From Propionicimonas sp020161015 (GTDB lineage Bacteria > Actinomycetota > Actinomycetes > Propionibacteriales > Propionibacteriaceae): a stretch of DNA of 64,000 bases. The notes beneath the pieces were generated by a model. The model made no database searches. It was given only the letters and a program-made list of their open reading frames with translations, and was not told the origin of the DNA. Shown here one piece after another: positions 42,563 through 51,411 of the stretch. How positions within the stretch are numbered: position 1 is the first letter of the stretch; each line of letters begins with the position of its first letter. Position numbers and translations under genes: made by a program. Where the stretch lies: contig NZ_CAXWGX010000030.1 in NCBI RefSeq assembly GCF_964266745.1, forward strand, positions 1 to 64,000, in the 5' to 3' direction.

Positions 42563-42580
42563 GCCGGACGGTCTGGCAGA

Positions 42581-43642
42581 GTGTCCGACGTGCCGACGCC
42601 TGAGACGGATCCGCTCGACCCGCACGTCCACAGCGACGAGCAGGCCGCGGAGTCGGCGTTGCGCCCGTCCTCGCTGGCCGAGTTCGGCGGCCAGCGCCGG
42701 GTCAGCGACCAGCTCGGACTGGTCCTCGCCGCGGCCCGGCATCGCGGCACGACGCCCGACCACGTCCTGCTCTCGGGCCCGCCGGGCCTGGGGAAGACGA
42801 CCCTGGCCCTGATCATCGCCGCCGAGATGGGCGCGCCGATCCGGATCTCGTCCGGCCCGGCCATCCAGCACGCCGGCGACCTGGCCGCGATCCTGTCCGG
42901 CCTCACCGAGGGGGAGGTGTTCTTCCTCGACGAGATCCACCGCATGTCCCGTCCCGCGGAGGAGATGCTCTACCTGGCGATGGAGGACTTCCGCGTCGAC
43001 GTCGTGGTGGGCAAGGGCCCCGGGGCGACGGCGATCCCGCTCGACATCCCGCGGTTCACGCTCGTGGGCGCCACGACCAGGGCCGGCCTGCTGCCCGGTC
43101 CGCTGCGCGACCGCTTCGGGTTCACCGCGCAACTCGACTTCTACGAGGCGGACGACCTCGAGGCGATCCTGCGCCGGTCCGCGGCCCTGCTCGGCATCCA
43201 CCTGGACCGCCACGCCGCCGGGGAGATCGCGTCCCGCTCGCGCGGCACGCCCCGCATCGCCAACCGCCTGCTGCGCCGCGTCCGCGACTACGCGCAGGTG
43301 CGCTCGGACGGACGGCTGACGCGCGCGGTGGCCTCCGCCGCGCTGGAGCTCTACGAGGTGGACCCGCTCGGCCTGGACCGCCTCGACCGTGCCGTCCTCG
43401 ACGCACTGTGCCGGGGCTTCGGCGGAGGACCCGTCGGGCTGACGACGCTCGCCCTCGCCGTCGCGGAGGAGACCGAGACGATCGAAGAGGTCGCCGAGCC
43501 GTTCCTGGTCCGCGAGGGTTTCCTGATGCGGACGCCCCGGGGGCGCGTGGCCACCCGCAGGGCATGGGAGCACCTCGGGCTCACCCCGCCGGCCTCGATG
43601 GGCCCGCCCCCGTCGGCGCCGGACCTGTTCAGCGGCGAGTGA
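42581..43642 (+). CDS. ruvB: Holliday junction helicase motor RuvB
   Basis: RuvB is the hexameric AAA+ motor of branch migration. The 353-residue protein has the N-terminal LRPSSLAEFGGQ, Walker A GPPGLGKTTLA, Walker B FFLDEIHR, sensor I LVGATTRAGLL, the arginine-finger LRDRFG, and a C-terminal winged helix. Two GTG starts are possible, 42581 and 42590. The second lies 7 nt after a CAGAGT sequence and could be used by an internal leaderless transcript; the difference is three residues. Confidence 0.95.
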   Translation: MSDVPTPETDPLDPHVHSDEQAAESALRPSSLAEFGGQRRVSDQLGLVLAAARHRGTTPDHVLLSGPPGLGKTTLALIIAAEMGAPIRISSGPAIQHAGDLAAILSGLTEGEVFFLDEIHRMSRPAEEMLYLAMEDFRVDVVVGKGPGATAIPLDIPRFTLVGATTRAGLLPGPLRDRFGFTAQLDFYEADDLEAILRRSAALLGIHLDRHAAGEIASRSRGTPRIANRLLRRVRDYAQVRSDGRLTRAVASAALELYEVDPLGLDRLDRAVLDALCRGFGGGPVGLTTLALAVAEETETIEEVAEPFLVREGFLMRTPRGRVATRRAWEHLGLTPPASMGPPPSAPDLFSGE

Positions 43643-43701
43643 CTCGGGGGATCGCGGTGTGGCCGACGCGTGGTCGAATGGGTAATCCGGTCGACCGGCG
43701 C

Positions 43702-43707
43702 TAGGCT
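43702..43707 (+). promoter_or_regulatory. -10 box (TAGGCT) for yajC-secDF
   Basis: TAGGCT lies 53 nt before the yajC ATG. The predicted leader contains a perfect small hairpin, GGCGGC-agc-GCCGCC (43716-43730). A GTGAGG sequence about 9 nt before the ATG may be the ribosome-binding site. Confidence 0.5.
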
Positions 43708-43760
43708 ACGGGCTCGGCGGCAGCGCCGCCCCCGACTCTGTGAACGTGAGGTAATCGCCA

Positions 43761-44198
43761 ATGGGCGGAGACATTTGGACCACCGTGCTGCTGTTCGTCC
43801 TGATGGGCGGCGTGCTGTACTTCATGCTGATCCGGCCGCAGCAGAAGCGGGCCAAGGAGCAGCAGAGCCTGATGAGCACCCTCGAGCCGGGCTCGCGGGT
43901 GATGCTGATCTCGGGCATCATCGCCACCGTCAAGTACCTCGGTGACAAGCAGGCCGTGGTGGAGATCGCCCCGGGCGTGGAGATGACCGTCGACAAGCGC
44001 GCCATCACCACCCAGCCCGTGGTCGACGAGTTCGAGTACGCCGACGACGCGGACGACGAAGCCGTGGAGGCCGAGGTCGCCGACGCCGACGCCGTCGCGG
44101 AGCCCGCCGAGGCCGTGGAGGCCGCCGACGAGCCCGCAGAGGCCGGGGCGGAGAAGGCCGACGCGACCTGGGACAACCCGGGCACGACCAAGAACTGA
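43761..44198 (+). CDS. yajC: Preprotein translocase subunit YajC
   Basis: YajC joins SecDF in the holotranslocon. The 145-residue protein has one N-terminal membrane helix (TVLLFVLMGGVLYFMLI), the family motif RPQQKRAKEQQ, then a small soluble domain with GSRVMLISGIIATVKYL. Its last 45 or so residues are a low-complexity acidic Ala/Glu/Asp tail. It is followed by secD after 15 nt, the usual order. Confidence 0.93.
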   Translation: MGGDIWTTVLLFVLMGGVLYFMLIRPQQKRAKEQQSLMSTLEPGSRVMLISGIIATVKYLGDKQAVVEIAPGVEMTVDKRAITTQPVVDEFEYADDADDEAVEAEVADADAVAEPAEAVEAADEPAEAGAEKADATWDNPGTTKN

Positions 44199-44213
44199 GC
44201 ACCCTAGGCAGAC

Positions 44214-45887
44214 GTGGCTACGACAAGCAGGAAACACACCCACCCGCTCCGAACGCTGGTGATCCTCGGCCTCGTCATCGTGGCCCTGTTCACGATGATC
44301 GGCTTCTCCGGTGTCTGGAGCCCCAAGCTGGGCCTCGACCTGCGGGGCGGCACGACGATCACCCTCACCGCGTCCAACGTGACCGGTTCGGGCACGGTCG
44401 ACCCGGCGAGCCTGGAGCTGGCCCGCACGATCATCCAGCAGCGCGTCGACTCGATCGGCGTCGGCGAGAGCGAGGTGACGACCTCCGGCGACCGCCAGAT
44501 CGTCGTGTCGGTGCCGAACGTCCAGCGTGACGAGCTCGTCCGGATGGTCGGCCAGACCGCGCAGCTGTACTTCCGCAAGGTCTACGCCGCGGAGGCGTCC
44601 ACCGGCGGGGCCACGCAGCCCAGCGCGACGGCGTCCGCGCAGCCGACGACCGAGCCGAGCGCGTCGCCGTCCGCCACGCCGAACAAGCGGCCGATGCCCG
44701 GCCTGCCCACGCCGGTCCCGAGCCCGCGGCCGACCGCGCCGTCCGGGCAGACCACCGCGCTGGCCGACCTGCTGAAGTGGACGCCGAGTGACCGCGACAA
44801 CAGCGAGTTCGCCGCGTTCCAGTGCGACCAGCCCAGCCCGACGCCGGACGTCACCGACCAGCCGCTGATCACCTGCGACCAGACGAAGTCCTACAAGTAC
44901 CTCCTCGGCCCGGTGCTGATCCGCGGTGACCAGGTCACCCGCGCGATCGCCGCCGTCCCGCAGAACTCGGTCTCGTGGGTGGTCGAGCTGGAGTTCAACA
45001 GCCAGGGCGCCGCGGACTTCCAGGCCGTCACTGCGCACCTGTCCGGACAGACCTCCCCCCAGAACCAGTTCGGCATCGTGCTGGACGGCACGGTGATCTC
45101 CGCTCCGTCGGTGGGCACGGAGTACTCCGCGGGCATCGCCGGCGGCAAGGCCGAGATCTCCGGGAGTTTCACGCAGAAGAGCGCGCAGGAGCTCGCCAAC
45201 GTGCTGACCTACGGCGCGCTGCCGTTGTCCTTCGAGATCTCGTCGGTCGACAACGTCTCGGCCAAGCTCGGTGGAGACCAGCTCCAGGCGGGGATCATCG
45301 CCGGCCTGATCGGACTGGCCCTCGTGCTCGCCTACAGCATCCTGTACTACCGCGGCCTCGCTCTGGTGGTGTCGCTGTCGCTGGTCGTCGCGGGCGCTCT
45401 GACCTGGGCGCTGGTGGTGCTGCTGGGGACGAGCATGGGCTTCGCGCTGAACCTGCCCGGCATCGCCGGCGCGATCGTCGCGATCGGTGTCACCGCGGAC
45501 TCGTTCATCATCTACTTCGAACGGATCCGCGACGAGGTGCGGGAGGGACGCAGCCTGCGCACGGCCATCGAGACCGGTTGGGTGCGGTCGCGCAAGACGA
45601 TCGTGGTGGCCGACTCGGTGTCGCTGCTCTCGGCCGTCGTCCTGTTCGTCCTCGCGATCGGTGCGGTGAAGGGCTTCGCGTTCACCCTCGGCCTGACCAC
45701 GCTGATCGACCTCGCGGTGGTGTTCTTCTTCACCAAGCCGATGATGACCCTGCTGGGGCGCACGAAGTTCTTCGGCGAGGGCCACCGGTTCTCGGGCTTC
45801 GAGTCCGAACACATGGGGGCGAGCAACCCGCCGCTGCACAACTCCCGGCGCACGGGCGCCGTCGTCGCAGGAGGGGAGGCGCGATGA
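44214..45887 (+). CDS. secD: Protein translocase subunit SecD
   Basis: SecD uses the proton gradient to pull secreted proteins across the membrane after SecA. The 557-residue RND-type protein has helix 1 (LVILGLVIVALFTMIGF), the LGLDLRGGTTITL motif, a large external P1 region, and helices 2-6 with the conserved ADSFIIYFERIRDE cytoplasmic loop. Between about residues 125 and 185 the P1 region is interrupted by a Pro/Ser/Thr-rich linker. GTG start. It overlaps secF by 4 nt (ATGA). Confidence 0.94.
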   Translation: MATTSRKHTHPLRTLVILGLVIVALFTMIGFSGVWSPKLGLDLRGGTTITLTASNVTGSGTVDPASLELARTIIQQRVDSIGVGESEVTTSGDRQIVVSVPNVQRDELVRMVGQTAQLYFRKVYAAEASTGGATQPSATASAQPTTEPSASPSATPNKRPMPGLPTPVPSPRPTAPSGQTTALADLLKWTPSDRDNSEFAAFQCDQPSPTPDVTDQPLITCDQTKSYKYLLGPVLIRGDQVTRAIAAVPQNSVSWVVELEFNSQGAADFQAVTAHLSGQTSPQNQFGIVLDGTVISAPSVGTEYSAGIAGGKAEISGSFTQKSAQELANVLTYGALPLSFEISSVDNVSAKLGGDQLQAGIIAGLIGLALVLAYSILYYRGLALVVSLSLVVAGALTWALVVLLGTSMGFALNLPGIAGAIVAIGVTADSFIIYFERIRDEVREGRSLRTAIETGWVRSRKTIVVADSVSLLSAVVLFVLAIGAVKGFAFTLGLTTLIDLAVVFFFTKPMMTLLGRTKFFGEGHRFSGFESEHMGASNPPLHNSRRTGAVVAGGEAR

Positions 45888-47062
45888 GCGACCAGATCAC
45901 CGAGCCGCAGCAGGGCGGAGCGAAGAAGTCGAGCATCGCGCACCGGCTCTACACCGGTGAGATCTCCTACGACTTCATCGGCCACCGCAGGCGCTGGTAC
46001 ACCGTCTCCGCTGTGCTCCTGCTCATCTCGATCCTCGCGCTCTCCATCCGCGGCTTCAACATGGGCATCGAGTTCCGCGGTGGTGCCGACTTCCAGGCGC
46101 CGATCGCCGTCACCGCCGCCACGGTGGACGACGTGCGGACAGCGGTCGAGGAACTGAACCTTCCGCAGAACGACGACCTCAGCGTGACCACGGTCGGCGA
46201 CAACACCGTCCGCGTGCAGACCCGTCCCCTGGTGGAGGCGGAGGTGACCGCGGTGAAGGGCGCCATCGCCGAGGTCGCCGGGATCCAGCCGGACGAGGTC
46301 GCCTACTCGCTGATCGGCGCGTCGTGGGGCCAGCAGATCACCACCCAGGCGGCGATCGCCCTGGTCGTCTTCCTCGTGCTGGTGATGGGCCTGATCTGGG
46401 CGTACTTCCGCGAGTTCAAGATGAGCATCGCGGCCATCCTCGCCCTGCTGCACGACCTCATCGTCACCGTCGGCGTCTACGCCCTGGTGGGCTTCACGGT
46501 GACACCGGCGACGATGATCGGCGTGCTGACGATCCTGGGCTACTCGCTCTACGACACCGTGGTGGTGTTCGACAAGATCCGCGAGAACACCCGCGACCTG
46601 ACCAACACCCGGCACACGTACTCGTTCCAGGCGAACAACGCGGTGAACCAGGTGCTGGTCCGCTCGCTCAACACCACGATCATCGGCGTCCTGCCGGTCG
46701 CGGCGCTGCTGTTCACCGGCTGGTTCATCCTCGGCACCGGCCCGCTGAAGGACCTGGGCCTCGCCCTGTTCGTCGGCATGGTCGCGGGCGCGTACTCCTC
46801 GATCTTCATCGCCACCCCGCTGCTGGCCCAGATGCGCGAGGCCGATCCCGACATGCGGGAGCACCGCGAGCGCCTCTCCCGGCGTGCGGCCCGGGCGACC
46901 GAGAAGCACGGGCACAAGCCGAAGGCCGTCACGGTGGCGGTCGGTGACCCCACGGCCACCCCGGTCGACCCGTCGACCCTGGGCCTGGTGTCGGCCAAGG
47001 ACGTGGACCCCGGCACCCGACGCCAGCCGTCGCGGCAGTCGCGCAACCAGCGGAGGAAGTGA
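45884..47062 (+). CDS. secF: Protein translocase subunit SecF
   Basis: SecF pairs with SecD. The 392-residue protein has a short cytoplasmic N-terminus, helix 1, the GIEFRGGADFQ motif, a P4 domain, five further helices with SLYDTVVVFDKIRENTRD, and a long basic tail ending RQSRNQRRK. Its ATG overlaps the secD stop. The apt ribosome-binding site, GGAGG at 47052-47056, lies within its last codons, so apt is probably on the same transcript. Confidence 0.94.
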   Translation: MSDQITEPQQGGAKKSSIAHRLYTGEISYDFIGHRRRWYTVSAVLLLISILALSIRGFNMGIEFRGGADFQAPIAVTAATVDDVRTAVEELNLPQNDDLSVTTVGDNTVRVQTRPLVEAEVTAVKGAIAEVAGIQPDEVAYSLIGASWGQQITTQAAIALVVFLVLVMGLIWAYFREFKMSIAAILALLHDLIVTVGVYALVGFTVTPATMIGVLTILGYSLYDTVVVFDKIRENTRDLTNTRHTYSFQANNAVNQVLVRSLNTTIIGVLPVAALLFTGWFILGTGPLKDLGLALFVGMVAGAYSSIFIATPLLAQMREADPDMREHRERLSRRAARATEKHGHKPKAVTVAVGDPTATPVDPSTLGLVSAKDVDPGTRRQPSRQSRNQRRK

Positions 47063-47069
47063 GCCGGCG

Positions 47070-47612
47070 ATGGCCAGTTCCGAGGAGAACCGGGCGCTCA
47101 TCGCGTCCCTGATCCGCGACATCCCCGACTTCCCGAAGCCCGGGGTGCTGTTCAAGGACATCACGCCGCTGCTGGCGAACGCTGCCGGCTACCGTGCGGC
47201 GATCGCCGAACTCGCGGCGAGCGCGCCGGCCGGCATCGACGTGGTCGTGGGGATGGAGGCCCGGGGGTTCATCTTCGCCGGGCCCGTCGCCCTCGAACTC
47301 GGTGCCGGGTTCGTCCCCGTCCGCAAGCCCGGGAAGCTGCCCGGTGACGTGTACACCCAGACGTTCTCGCTGGAGTACGGGCACGAGACGCTCGCCGTCC
47401 ACACCGACGCCATCATGCCCGGCGCCCGCGTGCTCGTCATCGACGACGTGCTGGCGACCGGCGGCACCGTCGGGGCCACCGCTGCCCTGATCAACAGGCT
47501 GGGCGCGGATCTCGTCCACGTGTCGGTGCTGCTCGAGCTCACCTTCCTGGGTGGGCGGGAGCACCTGCGGAGCGTGGGCATCCGCGACACCTCGGCGGTC
47601 CTCACGGTCTGA
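47070..47612 (+). CDS. apt: Adenine phosphoribosyltransferase
   Basis: Apt salvages adenine to AMP with PRPP. The 180-residue type I PRTase shows the N-terminal IRDIPDFPKPGVLFKDITPLL, the flexible loop with RKPGKLPGDV, and the PRPP motif VLVIDDVLATGGTV. It lies between secF and the K+ channel gene. The channel's ATG shares a base with the apt stop (TGATG). The Apt-Rel neighbourhood is conserved in actinobacteria and elsewhere. Confidence 0.94.
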   Translation: MASSEENRALIASLIRDIPDFPKPGVLFKDITPLLANAAGYRAAIAELAASAPAGIDVVVGMEARGFIFAGPVALELGAGFVPVRKPGKLPGDVYTQTFSLEYGHETLAVHTDAIMPGARVLVIDDVLATGGTVGATAALINRLGADLVHVSVLLELTFLGGREHLRSVGIRDTSAVLTV

Positions 47613-48688
47613 TGCAGATCCCGCGGCCACGCCCAGGCAACTCGGCCTTCGGGTCGGGTACGGCGCAGGTGCGGCTGCCGCGACGCAGCTCGAGCGCGGC
47701 CAAGGAGTTGCTGAAGCGGCTGCTGCTGGCGCTGGGCCTCCTGCTCGCGCTCACCCTGATCGTCTACATCGACCGGGACGCCTACGCCGACCACGCGGGC
47801 AACGACGGGGTGTCGTTCATCGACGCGCTGTACTACGCGACGGTCACGATGACGACCACCGGCTACGGCGACATCACCCCTGTGCTCCCGCACGCCCGGC
47901 TGATCAACGTGTTCGTCGTGACGCCGATCCGCATCGCCTTCCTGGTGCTGTTGGTCGGCACCACCGTGGAGGTGCTCGCGAACGAGGGGCGGCGCGCCCT
48001 GCAGGACTCGCGCTGGAGGAGGAACATGCGCAACCACACCGTCGTGATCGGCTACGGGACGACCGGCCAGAGCGCGATCGCGACCCTGCTGCGGAGCGGC
48101 GCGCAGGCCGATCGCACCGTGGTGATCGACACCGACCCCCAGGCCGTCGCCGCGGCGAACCGGCACGGACTGGCCGCGTTCGAGGGCGACGCGACCGCGC
48201 GCGAGCTGCTGCACCGGGCCGAGCTGCCCAAGGCACGCGAGGTGATCATCACCGTGGGCCGCGACGACACCGCGATCCTCACCACGCTCACCGTGCGCCA
48301 GCTCAACCGCGGCGCCCACGTCGTGGTCGTGGTGCGGGACTCGCTCAACGTCCCGCTGATCCGCCAGTCGGGAGCCGACGCGGTGGTCACGTCCTCCGAC
48401 GCCGTCGGCAGGCTGATGGGCCTGAGCTCGCTCAGTCCCCAGCTCGGCGAGGTGATCGAGGACCTGCTTACCGCCAACTCCGGCCTGGAGATCACCCAGC
48501 GCCAGGTGACGCGGGAGGAGGACGGCCGGCTGCCGTCCGAACTCGGGGAGGAGAAGGTGCTCGCCGTCGTCCGCAACCGCACCCTGCGACGCTACTACGA
48601 GCTCGGTGGGGACACCCTGCGCACCGGGGACCAGGTGGTCGTCGTCCGCAAGGCCCCCGGCGCCCCGCGCACGCCGCGGGTAGAGTGA
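47612..48688 (+). CDS. Two-helix K+ channel with RCK/TrkA-N domain
   Basis: A protein of 358 residues. A basic N-terminus (about 1-32), TM1 (about 33-53), a pore loop with the potassium filter TTTGYGD, and TM2 (about 92-114) form a Kir/MthK-like pore. The cytoplasmic part is a TrkA-N Rossmann domain starting VVIGYGTTGQS and a TrkA-C domain at the end. It should be a ligand-gated K+ channel. It sits inside the conserved apt-rel pair, sharing a base with the apt stop. A TAGAGT box for rel overlaps its own stop. Confidence 0.88.
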   Translation: MQIPRPRPGNSAFGSGTAQVRLPRRSSSAAKELLKRLLLALGLLLALTLIVYIDRDAYADHAGNDGVSFIDALYYATVTMTTTGYGDITPVLPHARLINVFVVTPIRIAFLVLLVGTTVEVLANEGRRALQDSRWRRNMRNHTVVIGYGTTGQSAIATLLRSGAQADRTVVIDTDPQAVAAANRHGLAAFEGDATARELLHRAELPKAREVIITVGRDDTAILTTLTVRQLNRGAHVVVVVRDSLNVPLIRQSGADAVVTSSDAVGRLMGLSSLSPQLGEVIEDLLTANSGLEITQRQVTREEDGRLPSELGEEKVLAVVRNRTLRRYYELGGDTLRTGDQVVVVRKAPGAPRTPRVE

Positions 48689-48717
48689 GCATCCACTTCA
48701 ACATCAGCGGAGGCGGA

Positions 48718-51018
48718 GTGTCCCAGGGCGTCCACGGACCGTACGGCGAGGGGGACGGCCTGCCCGGAGAACCCCGCACGCGCGTGGCGTCCACCGACCA
48801 GCCACGCATGCGCATGCGGCAGGTCCTCGCCCGGATCGGCGCCCAGCGGAACCAGCCCGTCGCCGTGCTCGACCCGCTGATCCGGATCGTCCACACCCAC
48901 CACCCCAAGGCGGACGTCGCGCTCATCGAGCGGGCCTACCGGACCGCGGAGCACTACCACACCGGCCAGCTGCGCAAGAGCGGCGACGCCTACATCACCC
49001 ACCCGCTGGCTGTCGCCACGATCCTCGCAGAGCTCGGCATGACCGAGCCGACCATCTGCGCCGCGCTGCTGCACGACACGGTGGAGGACACCTCCTACAC
49101 CGTCGAGCAGCTGACCGCGGACTTCGGCGCAGAGATCGCCGCGATGGTGGACGGGGTGACCAAGCTCGACAAGATCGCCTACGGCGAGTCGGCCAAGGCC
49201 GAGACCATCCGCAAGATGGTGCTGGCGATGAGCAAGGACATCCGGGTCCTGGTGATCAAGCTCGCCGACCGGCTGCACAACATGCGCACGATCGGCTACC
49301 TGCGGCAGGACAAGCAGACCGCGATCGCGCGCGACACCCTGGAGATCTTCGCCCCGCTGGCCCACCGCCTGGGTATGAACGCGATCAAGTGGGAGCTGGA
49401 GGACCTGTCCTTCGCCACGTTGCAGCCCAAGGTGTACGACGAGATCGTGAAGCTCGTGGCGGCTCGCGCGCCGCTGCGCGAGGACTACCTGCGGGTGGTC
49501 ACCGAGCAGGTCCGCGCCGACCTCGCCGACGCCGGTATCAAGGCCACCGTCTACGGGCGTCCCAAGCACTACTACTCGATCTACCAGAAGATGGTCGTCC
49601 GCGGACGAGACTTCGCCGACATCTACGACCTCGTCGGGCTGCGGATCCTGGTGGACACCCAGCGTGACTGCTACGCGGCGCTGGGCACCCTGCACGCGCG
49701 CTGGAACCCCCTGCCGGGGCGGTTCAAGGACTACATCGCGATGCCGAAGTTCAACCTGTACCAGTCGCTGCACACGACGGTGCTCGGGCCGGGTGGCAAG
49801 CCGGTGGAGCTGCAGATCCGCACCCACGAGATGCACCGGCAGGCCGAGTACGGCGTCGCCGCCCACTGGAAGTACAAGGAGGGCAAGGTCGACGGGACCG
49901 AGCTCAACTGGGTGCAGCAGATCAACCAGTGGCAGCGGGAGACCGAGGACCCCGGTGAGTTCCTCGACACCCTGCGGTTCGAGATCGCGAGCGAGGAGGT
50001 GTTCGTCTTCACGCCCAAGGGGGACGTGATCAGCCTCCCCGCCGGCGGCACGCCCGTGGACTTCGCCTACGCCGTCCACACCGAGGTCGGCCACCGGACG
50101 ATCGGCGCACGCGTCAACGGGCGCCTCGTGCCGCTGGAGTCCGCGCTGTCGAGCGGCGACGTGGTCGAGGTGCTCACCTCCAAGGCCGCCAACGCGGGGC
50201 CCAGCCGGGACTGGCTCGGCTTCGTGAAGAGCCCGCGGGCGCGGGGCAAGATCCGCCAGTACTTCATGCGCGAGCGTCGCGAGGAGTCGATCGAGCAGGG
50301 CAAGGAGCTGCTGACCAAGCAGTTGCGGCGGGCCGGCCTGCCGTTGCAGCGACTGCTCACCGTCGAGCACATGACCGGCCTGGCCGAGCACTTCCGGGTG
50401 GCCGACGTCAACGCCCTCTACGCCTCGATCGGGGAAGGTTCGATCAGCCCGCAGGCCGTGGTGCAGCGGCTGATCGCGTCCGAGGGCGGCGCGGAGGAGG
50501 TCGCGGAGCTCGGCGGCGAGGACACCTCGGTCATCACCCGTCCGCACCGCAGCCGGATGTCGTCCGGGAATGACGCGGGCGTCGTGGTCCAGGGGGACCC
50601 CAACGTGTGGGTGAAGCTCGCGCGGTGCTGCCGTCCGGTGCCCGGGGACGAGATCCTCGGCTTCGTGACCCGGGAGAGCGGCGTCTCCGTCCACCGTGTC
50701 GACTGCACGAACGCGCAAAGCCTGCGCTCCCAGCCCGATCGCCTGGTGGATGTGGCCTGGGCACCGACCGCGTCCAGTTCGTTCCTGGTTGCGCTGCACG
50801 TGGAGGGCATCGACAGGACCGGCATCCTTTCGGAGATCACCCGGGTGATGGGGGAGCACCACATCTCGATCCAGTCGGCGACCCTGAACACCGCGAAGGA
50901 CCACACCTTCCGCTTCCGCTTCACCTTCGAGACCACCGAGCCCACCCACCTGGAGCACCTGATCGGCGCCATCCGCCGCGTACCCGGCGTCTACGACGTC
51001 TTCCGTCTCAAGAACTGA
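48718..51018 (+). CDS. rel: Bifunctional (p)ppGpp synthetase/hydrolase Rel
   Basis: Rel makes and degrades the stringent-response alarmones. The long RSH protein (766 residues from GTG 48718) has the HD hydrolase (LLHDTVEDTSYT and KLADRLHNMRT), the synthetase (GRPKHYYSIYQKM and ELQIRT), TGS (FVFTPKGDVISLP), a zinc-finger-like region with ARCCRPVPGDEI, and a C-terminal ACT. The hydrolase motifs look complete, so it is bifunctional. GTG 48718 has GGAGG 4 nt upstream. GTG 48685, overlapping the channel stop, is the alternative and would add 11 residues. A TAGAGT box at 48681-48686 may start a separate transcript. Confidence 0.94.
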   Translation: MSQGVHGPYGEGDGLPGEPRTRVASTDQPRMRMRQVLARIGAQRNQPVAVLDPLIRIVHTHHPKADVALIERAYRTAEHYHTGQLRKSGDAYITHPLAVATILAELGMTEPTICAALLHDTVEDTSYTVEQLTADFGAEIAAMVDGVTKLDKIAYGESAKAETIRKMVLAMSKDIRVLVIKLADRLHNMRTIGYLRQDKQTAIARDTLEIFAPLAHRLGMNAIKWELEDLSFATLQPKVYDEIVKLVAARAPLREDYLRVVTEQVRADLADAGIKATVYGRPKHYYSIYQKMVVRGRDFADIYDLVGLRILVDTQRDCYAALGTLHARWNPLPGRFKDYIAMPKFNLYQSLHTTVLGPGGKPVELQIRTHEMHRQAEYGVAAHWKYKEGKVDGTELNWVQQINQWQRETEDPGEFLDTLRFEIASEEVFVFTPKGDVISLPAGGTPVDFAYAVHTEVGHRTIGARVNGRLVPLESALSSGDVVEVLTSKAANAGPSRDWLGFVKSPRARGKIRQYFMRERREESIEQGKELLTKQLRRAGLPLQRLLTVEHMTGLAEHFRVADVNALYASIGEGSISPQAVVQRLIASEGGAEEVAELGGEDTSVITRPHRSRMSSGNDAGVVVQGDPNVWVKLARCCRPVPGDEILGFVTRESGVSVHRVDCTNAQSLRSQPDRLVDVAWAPTASSSFLVALHVEGIDRTGILSEITRVMGEHHISIQSATLNTAKDHTFRFRFTFETTEPTHLEHLIGAIRRVPGVYDVFRLKN

Positions 51019-51046
51019 GGCCGCACTCTTCCCGGCGTGGGTTCAC

Positions 51047-51383
51047 GAGGGCCAGCCCCCGCCCGCGAGGGCCAGCGCCCGCCCGCGAGGGCCAGCGCCG
51101 CTGTGTGAGGGCCAGCGTCCACGCGCGAGGGCCAGCGTCCACGCGCGAGGGCCAGCCTTGTCGCCGAGGGCCAGCCCCCAGGGACGAGCCCTCGACGCCA
51201 AGGCTGGCCCTCGGTGGACCCGCAGGGCGAGGTGGGACGGGGTGCGTGGCCGCTCGAGCGTGAGGCGACGCCCGGACGGCACCGCCGTCAACACCCCGAG
51301 GGCCAGCGTTATCGCCGAAGGCTCGTACCTGGGTGCTGGCCCTCGACGATTAGGCTGGCCCTCGATGCCGAAGGCTGGCCCTT
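51047..51383. repeat. 20-bp tandem repeat array with inverted copies
   Basis: The 393-nt gap between rel and the DUF349 gene has no gene. It holds seven copies of GAGGGCCAGC starting at 51047, 51067, 51087, 51107, 51127, 51147 and 51166 (period 20, last step 19), with 9-10 bp of partly conserved sequence between. One more direct copy is at 51298. Inverted copies GCTGGCCCTC are at 51203, 51335 and 51354, with a one-base variant at 51374. Confidence 0.9.
51164..51214. terminator. 13-bp hairpin between convergent rel and DUF349 genes
   Basis: The last tandem copy (51164-51176) and the first inverted copy (51202-51214) form a perfect 13-bp stem with a 25-nt loop. An 11-bp stem of almost the same geometry occurs at 51297-51307 and 51335-51345. 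Both lie between converging genes, so termination is plausible, but there is no U-tract. Confidence 0.45.
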
Positions 51384-51411
51384 GATGCCGAAGGCCGGGG
51401 CGCGACCGGTG

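Noticed and set aside
51047..51175. CRISPR array
   Set aside because: The conserved core is only 10 bp with 9-10 bp between copies, the interspaces resemble each other, and there are no cas genes in the window.
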